A stretch of DNA of 8,642 nt, taken from NCBI GenBank assembly GCA_946477505.1, contig CAMKYP010000140.1, positions 1 to 8,642 of the forward strand, read 5' to 3'. Position numbers and translations under genes: made by a program. Source of the stretch: an uncultured Dechloromonas sp. (GTDB taxonomy: Bacteria > Pseudomonadota > Gammaproteobacteria > Burkholderiales > Rhodocyclaceae). This document shows, piece by piece, positions 6,211 to 8,642 of this stretch (its first letter is position 1; every line of letters begins with the position of its first letter). Below the pieces are notes generated by a model. The model was not told the DNA's origin and did no database searches. It worked only from the letters and a program-made list of their open reading frames with translations.

Positions 6211-6819
6211 TTGGGAACCTTCATTTGCCGCCTGCTGGGAGCAGGCCTGCTCGGTATTTGCCTCAGCGCTCCCGCTTTCGCCAGCGACCTGGCACGTGCC
6301 GAGGAAATCGTCAGCGGCCGCTGCTTTTTGTGCCATGGCATGAACGGCGAATCGGCCAGTGCCGTATTCCCGCGCCTGGCCGGGCAGCACGCCGAATACA
6401 TCGCCCGGCAACTGGCCGATTTCAAATCCGGCAAGCGCGCCAGCGACACCATGAAACCGCAGGCTGAGGAACTGACCCCGGCGGAGATGAAGGCTCTGGG
6501 AAGCTTTTTCCAGAGCAAGGTTGTCGGTCCGCGCCCGGCTCGCGACAAGGAATTGCTGGCCGTCGGCAAATACATTTTCGACCGCGGCAACCAGTTCAGC
6601 GGCCTGCCGGCCTGTGGCAGCTGTCATGGCGCCAAGGGGCTCGGGACACCACAACTGCCCCGCCTGGCCGGCCAGCATCCGCGCTACATCGAAGATCAGC
6701 TCAAGCAGTTCAACAAGCGCGAGCGGACCAACGACAACGCGATCATGCACACCATCGCTTCCAAGCTGAGCGAACTGGAAACGCACGCTGTTGCGGAATA
6801 CATCGCAACCCTGGATTAG
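6211..6819 (+). CDS. Diheme cytochrome c4-like protein
   Basis: This 202-residue exported diheme cytochrome should shuttle electrons in the periplasm. The signal peptide ends at AFA before Ser25. Two class I heme domains follow: CFLCH (38-42) with Met81 as the likely distal ligand, and CGSCH (135-139) with Met179. The two halves are an internal duplication: PRLAGQHAEYIARQLADF (54-71) against PRLAGQHPRYIEDQLKQF (150-167). Length and architecture match cytochrome c4, which commonly feeds terminal oxidases. The start must be the TTG at 6211: an in-frame stop lies at 6163-6165, no ATG or GTG occurs between them, and GGGG sits a few bases upstream. It is transcribed divergently from the hydrolase operon, with a 145-nt intergenic region, so co-regulation is plausible. 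No c5 or other oxidase genes are nearby. Confidence 0.93.
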   Translation: MGTFICRLLGAGLLGICLSAPAFASDLARAEEIVSGRCFLCHGMNGESASAVFPRLAGQHAEYIARQLADFKSGKRASDTMKPQAEELTPAEMKALGSFFQSKVVGPRPARDKELLAVGKYIFDRGNQFSGLPACGSCHGAKGLGTPQLPRLAGQHPRYIEDQLKQFNKRERTNDNAIMHTIASKLSELETHAVAEYIATLD

Positions 6820-6839
6820 GTGTAATCGAACTCCATGTA

Positions 6840-6863
6840 AAAGGCCGCCATTTGGCGGCCTTT
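6840..6863. terminator. Bidirectional intrinsic terminator
   Basis: The 10-bp perfect stem AAAGGCCGCC (6840-6849) with GGCGGCCTTT (6854-6863) has the loop ATTT. It lies 20 nt past the cytochrome c4-like stop on the plus strand and 28 nt past the chemoreceptor stop on the minus strand. The symmetric A and T ends supply a short U-run in both directions: TTT on the plus strand, TTTT on the minus strand. It therefore probably terminates both converging transcripts. Confidence 0.85.
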
Positions 6864-6891
6864 CAATAGCCTAGGCAGACGCGGGAAACGA

Positions 6892-8565
6892 TTAGGCACG
6901 TCGATAAAGCTCGAACCCGGAAATTACCGCCTCCAGCTGGCGAGAGGTAAGCAGCAATTCATCGGCCGCCTGTCTCGCTGAACAGGCGGAACTGGCGTTC
7001 TGTTCGATCAGGTCGGTAATCTGCTGCATGCTGACGGCCACTTCTTCGCTGGCAACGCCTTGCTGGCGTGCCGCGTCGGAGATCTGACCGGCCATCTGGG
7101 ACACGGTCGTCGAAGACTGCGTAATGCCTTCCAAGCCGGCAACGCTGTCACGCAGCTTGGCAATCCCGTTCTCGACTTCGTTGGCGGCCAGATCCATGCT
7201 CGACACCGCCTGGGCGGTAACGCTCTGGATTTCGTTCACCGTCGCGTTGATATCGGCCGTCGAGGCGGTCGTCCTCTCGGCCAGCTTGCGCACCTCGTCA
7301 GCCACCACGGCAAAACCCCGACCCTGTTCCCCGGCGCGCGCCGCTTCAATGGCTGCATTCAGCGCCAGCAGGTTGGTCTGGTTGGCTATATCGGCAATGA
7401 CGCCGGTGATGTCGCCAATCTTCGCAATAGACAAATTCAGCTGGGCAATGGTCTGGTTGGAGCGAGTCACCGCCTCGACAACGCGCGTAGTCGCCGCCAT
7501 GCTCTGGCTGATGTTGTGATTGCTCGCCACCACCTGTGCCTGCGAGTCGCGTGCCGCGGAGGCCGTATCGGACGCGTTGGCCGCGACCTCCTGGACCGAC
7601 TGGCTGAATTGCTCGGTAGCAGCGGCAACGCCTTCGACACTGGCTTGCTGCCGCTCTGACTGGACCGAAACGTCGCGCATCTGCGCCTCGAGCAGATGAC
7701 TGCGCTGCTCGATCGCCCGCGAAGCCGTACTGATTTCGTCCAGCATCGCCTTGAGCGTTCCCTGCATCGTCGCCAAATTGCACATCAGCCGCCCCGTTTC
7801 ATCGCGCCCCGCAATATCGATTTCCTCAGTGAGCCTGCCTTCAGCGATGTGCTCAAAATGCGAAATCGCCCGGCGCAACGGCTTGACGACGGCCGACACA
7901 AGCAAGGCACCGCCGACGAAGGCAACAAGCGCAGCCAGGAGCAGCAGTCCAATACTGAAATTGCGTACGGATTCGTAATGCGCTCTCGCCTCGGCGTGAC
8001 GGGCCTCTGCGTCATTTGCCAATTGCTGTATCAGCGCATCGCCATCGCGCTTGAGTTCGACGTAGAGCGGATTGATCTTGAGCAACAGAAGGGAATTGGC
8101 TTCGTTGAACTTACCCTCCTTCAGCAAGCCACGCGCGACATTGACGCCCTCGCTCGAGAAACGCTCACGGGTCTTACCCAGCTTTTCGAGCAGCGCCCGC
8201 TGTTGCTCCGTCAACTTGAGTTTTTTCAGCGCATCCAGTTCTGCATTGATCACCTCGCGATTCTTCAAGGTGTTCTCGATATGCATGTCGAGCGGGTGGT
8301 CATGCAACTTGGCGTTCGGATTGGCCGCGTCGTGCTGCAACCCCAACATGATTTGCGAGCGATTGTCGGCCAGCAGGAACAAAATCTTGTTGACGCTGTT
8401 CGAGGGCAGCAAATTCTCACGATAGACCGCATTCAAGTCATCGTTCGAGCTTGCCAGGCTACGTAAACCGACAAATCCCACGAGACTCATCAACGCGACG
8501 AGAACACCCAGTGCCGCCCACAGGCGCGGACCGATCGCCAAGGTGCGCCGGCCGGTCGCCGGCAA
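6892..8565 (-). CDS. Methyl-accepting chemotaxis protein with 4HB-type sensor domain
   Basis: This transmembrane chemoreceptor signals to CheA/CheW at the flagellar motor pathway. Residue numbers assume the TTG start at 8565. TM1 is about 13-34, a helical periplasmic sensor about 35-200, TM2 about 204-227, HAMP about 225-277 and a long cytoplasmic coiled coil to the end. The signalling hairpin tip is intact: IADIANQTNLLALNAAIEAARAG (about 390-412) then GRGFAVVADEVRKLAERT (415-432). The sensor has a His cluster: His78, His88, His90 and His95, in LQHD then HDHPLDMH. No CheR-binding NWETF-type pentapeptide is at the C-terminus, which ends YRRA. The 5' end is uncertain. The frame has no stop up to 8642 and no ATG before TM1, so the true start may be the TTG at 8565 or 8541, or may lie outside the window. 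It is an orphan receptor here, with no che genes in view. Confidence 0.9.
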   Translation of the reverse strand: MPATGRRTLAIGPRLWAALGVLVALMSLVGFVGLRSLASSNDDLNAVYRENLLPSNSVNKILFLLADNRSQIMLGLQHDAANPNAKLHDHPLDMHIENTLKNREVINAELDALKKLKLTEQQRALLEKLGKTRERFSSEGVNVARGLLKEGKFNEANSLLLLKINPLYVELKRDGDALIQQLANDAEARHAEARAHYESVRNFSIGLLLLAALVAFVGGALLVSAVVKPLRRAISHFEHIAEGRLTEEIDIAGRDETGRLMCNLATMQGTLKAMLDEISTASRAIEQRSHLLEAQMRDVSVQSERQQASVEGVAAATEQFSQSVQEVAANASDTASAARDSQAQVVASNHNISQSMAATTRVVEAVTRSNQTIAQLNLSIAKIGDITGVIADIANQTNLLALNAAIEAARAGEQGRGFAVVADEVRKLAERTTASTADINATVNEIQSVTAQAVSSMDLAANEVENGIAKLRDSVAGLEGITQSSTTVSQMAGQISDAARQQGVASEEVAVSMQQITDLIEQNASSACSARQAADELLLTSRQLEAVISGFELYRRA

Positions 8566-8642
8566 CTTTCCCGAAACGCCGGTCTGGCGGTAAAGAGCCT
8601 CGGCTGCGGCCCTCTTCTCGACCGGCAGCGGTGTGCGAACCG

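Noticed and set aside
6169..6786. Minus-strand open frame opposite the cytochrome c4-like gene
   Set aside because: The plus strand encodes two CxxCH motifs and a duplicated cytochrome fold; the antisense product shows nothing.

Overview
The window looks like chromosomal DNA from a GC-rich Betaproteobacterium, probably of the Rhodocyclales (Dechloromonas/Azonexus type). This rests on high GC at third codon positions, the CysT-CysW-CysA permease with a SBP gene first, a diheme cytochrome c4 and a 4HB-type chemoreceptor. No phylogeny could be run, so the taxon is an inference.

Layout: positions 21-3922 (minus strand) hold a complete sulfate/thiosulfate ABC importer operon, in transcript order: periplasmic binding protein (2924-3922), permeases CysT (1957-2832) and CysW (1085-1960), ATPase CysA (21-1088). 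The last three genes overlap by 4 nt each. A GC-rich hairpin separates the binding-protein gene from the permeases. An AT-rich intergenic stretch (3923-4097) follows, and then a plus-strand Pal/OmpA-like outer-membrane lipoprotein (4098-4673).

Positions 4709-6819 form a redox island. A Tat-exported metallo-beta-lactamase-fold hydrolase (5052-6065) and a small monoheme c-type cytochrome (4709-5023, GTG start) form a minus-strand two-gene operon. Divergent from it is a diheme cytochrome c4-like protein (6211-6819, TTG start), with an AT-rich, shared promoter region between them. A symmetric hairpin terminator at 6840-6863 separates this gene from a minus-strand methyl-accepting chemotaxis protein (6892-8565). 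The 5' end of that gene is unresolved because its frame stays open to the window edge.

How it fits together: the importer brings sulfate or thiosulfate into the cytoplasm for assimilation. The hydrolase and both cytochromes act in the periplasm and may form one electron-transfer or hydrolytic module, although no substrate can be read from the sequence. The lipoprotein and chemoreceptor look like independent units. There are no mobile elements, CRISPR arrays, rRNA or tRNA genes. The least ordinary part is the hydrolase plus monoheme cytochrome plus c4 cluster; the rest is mostly standard housekeeping content. I did not find a clearly new system.
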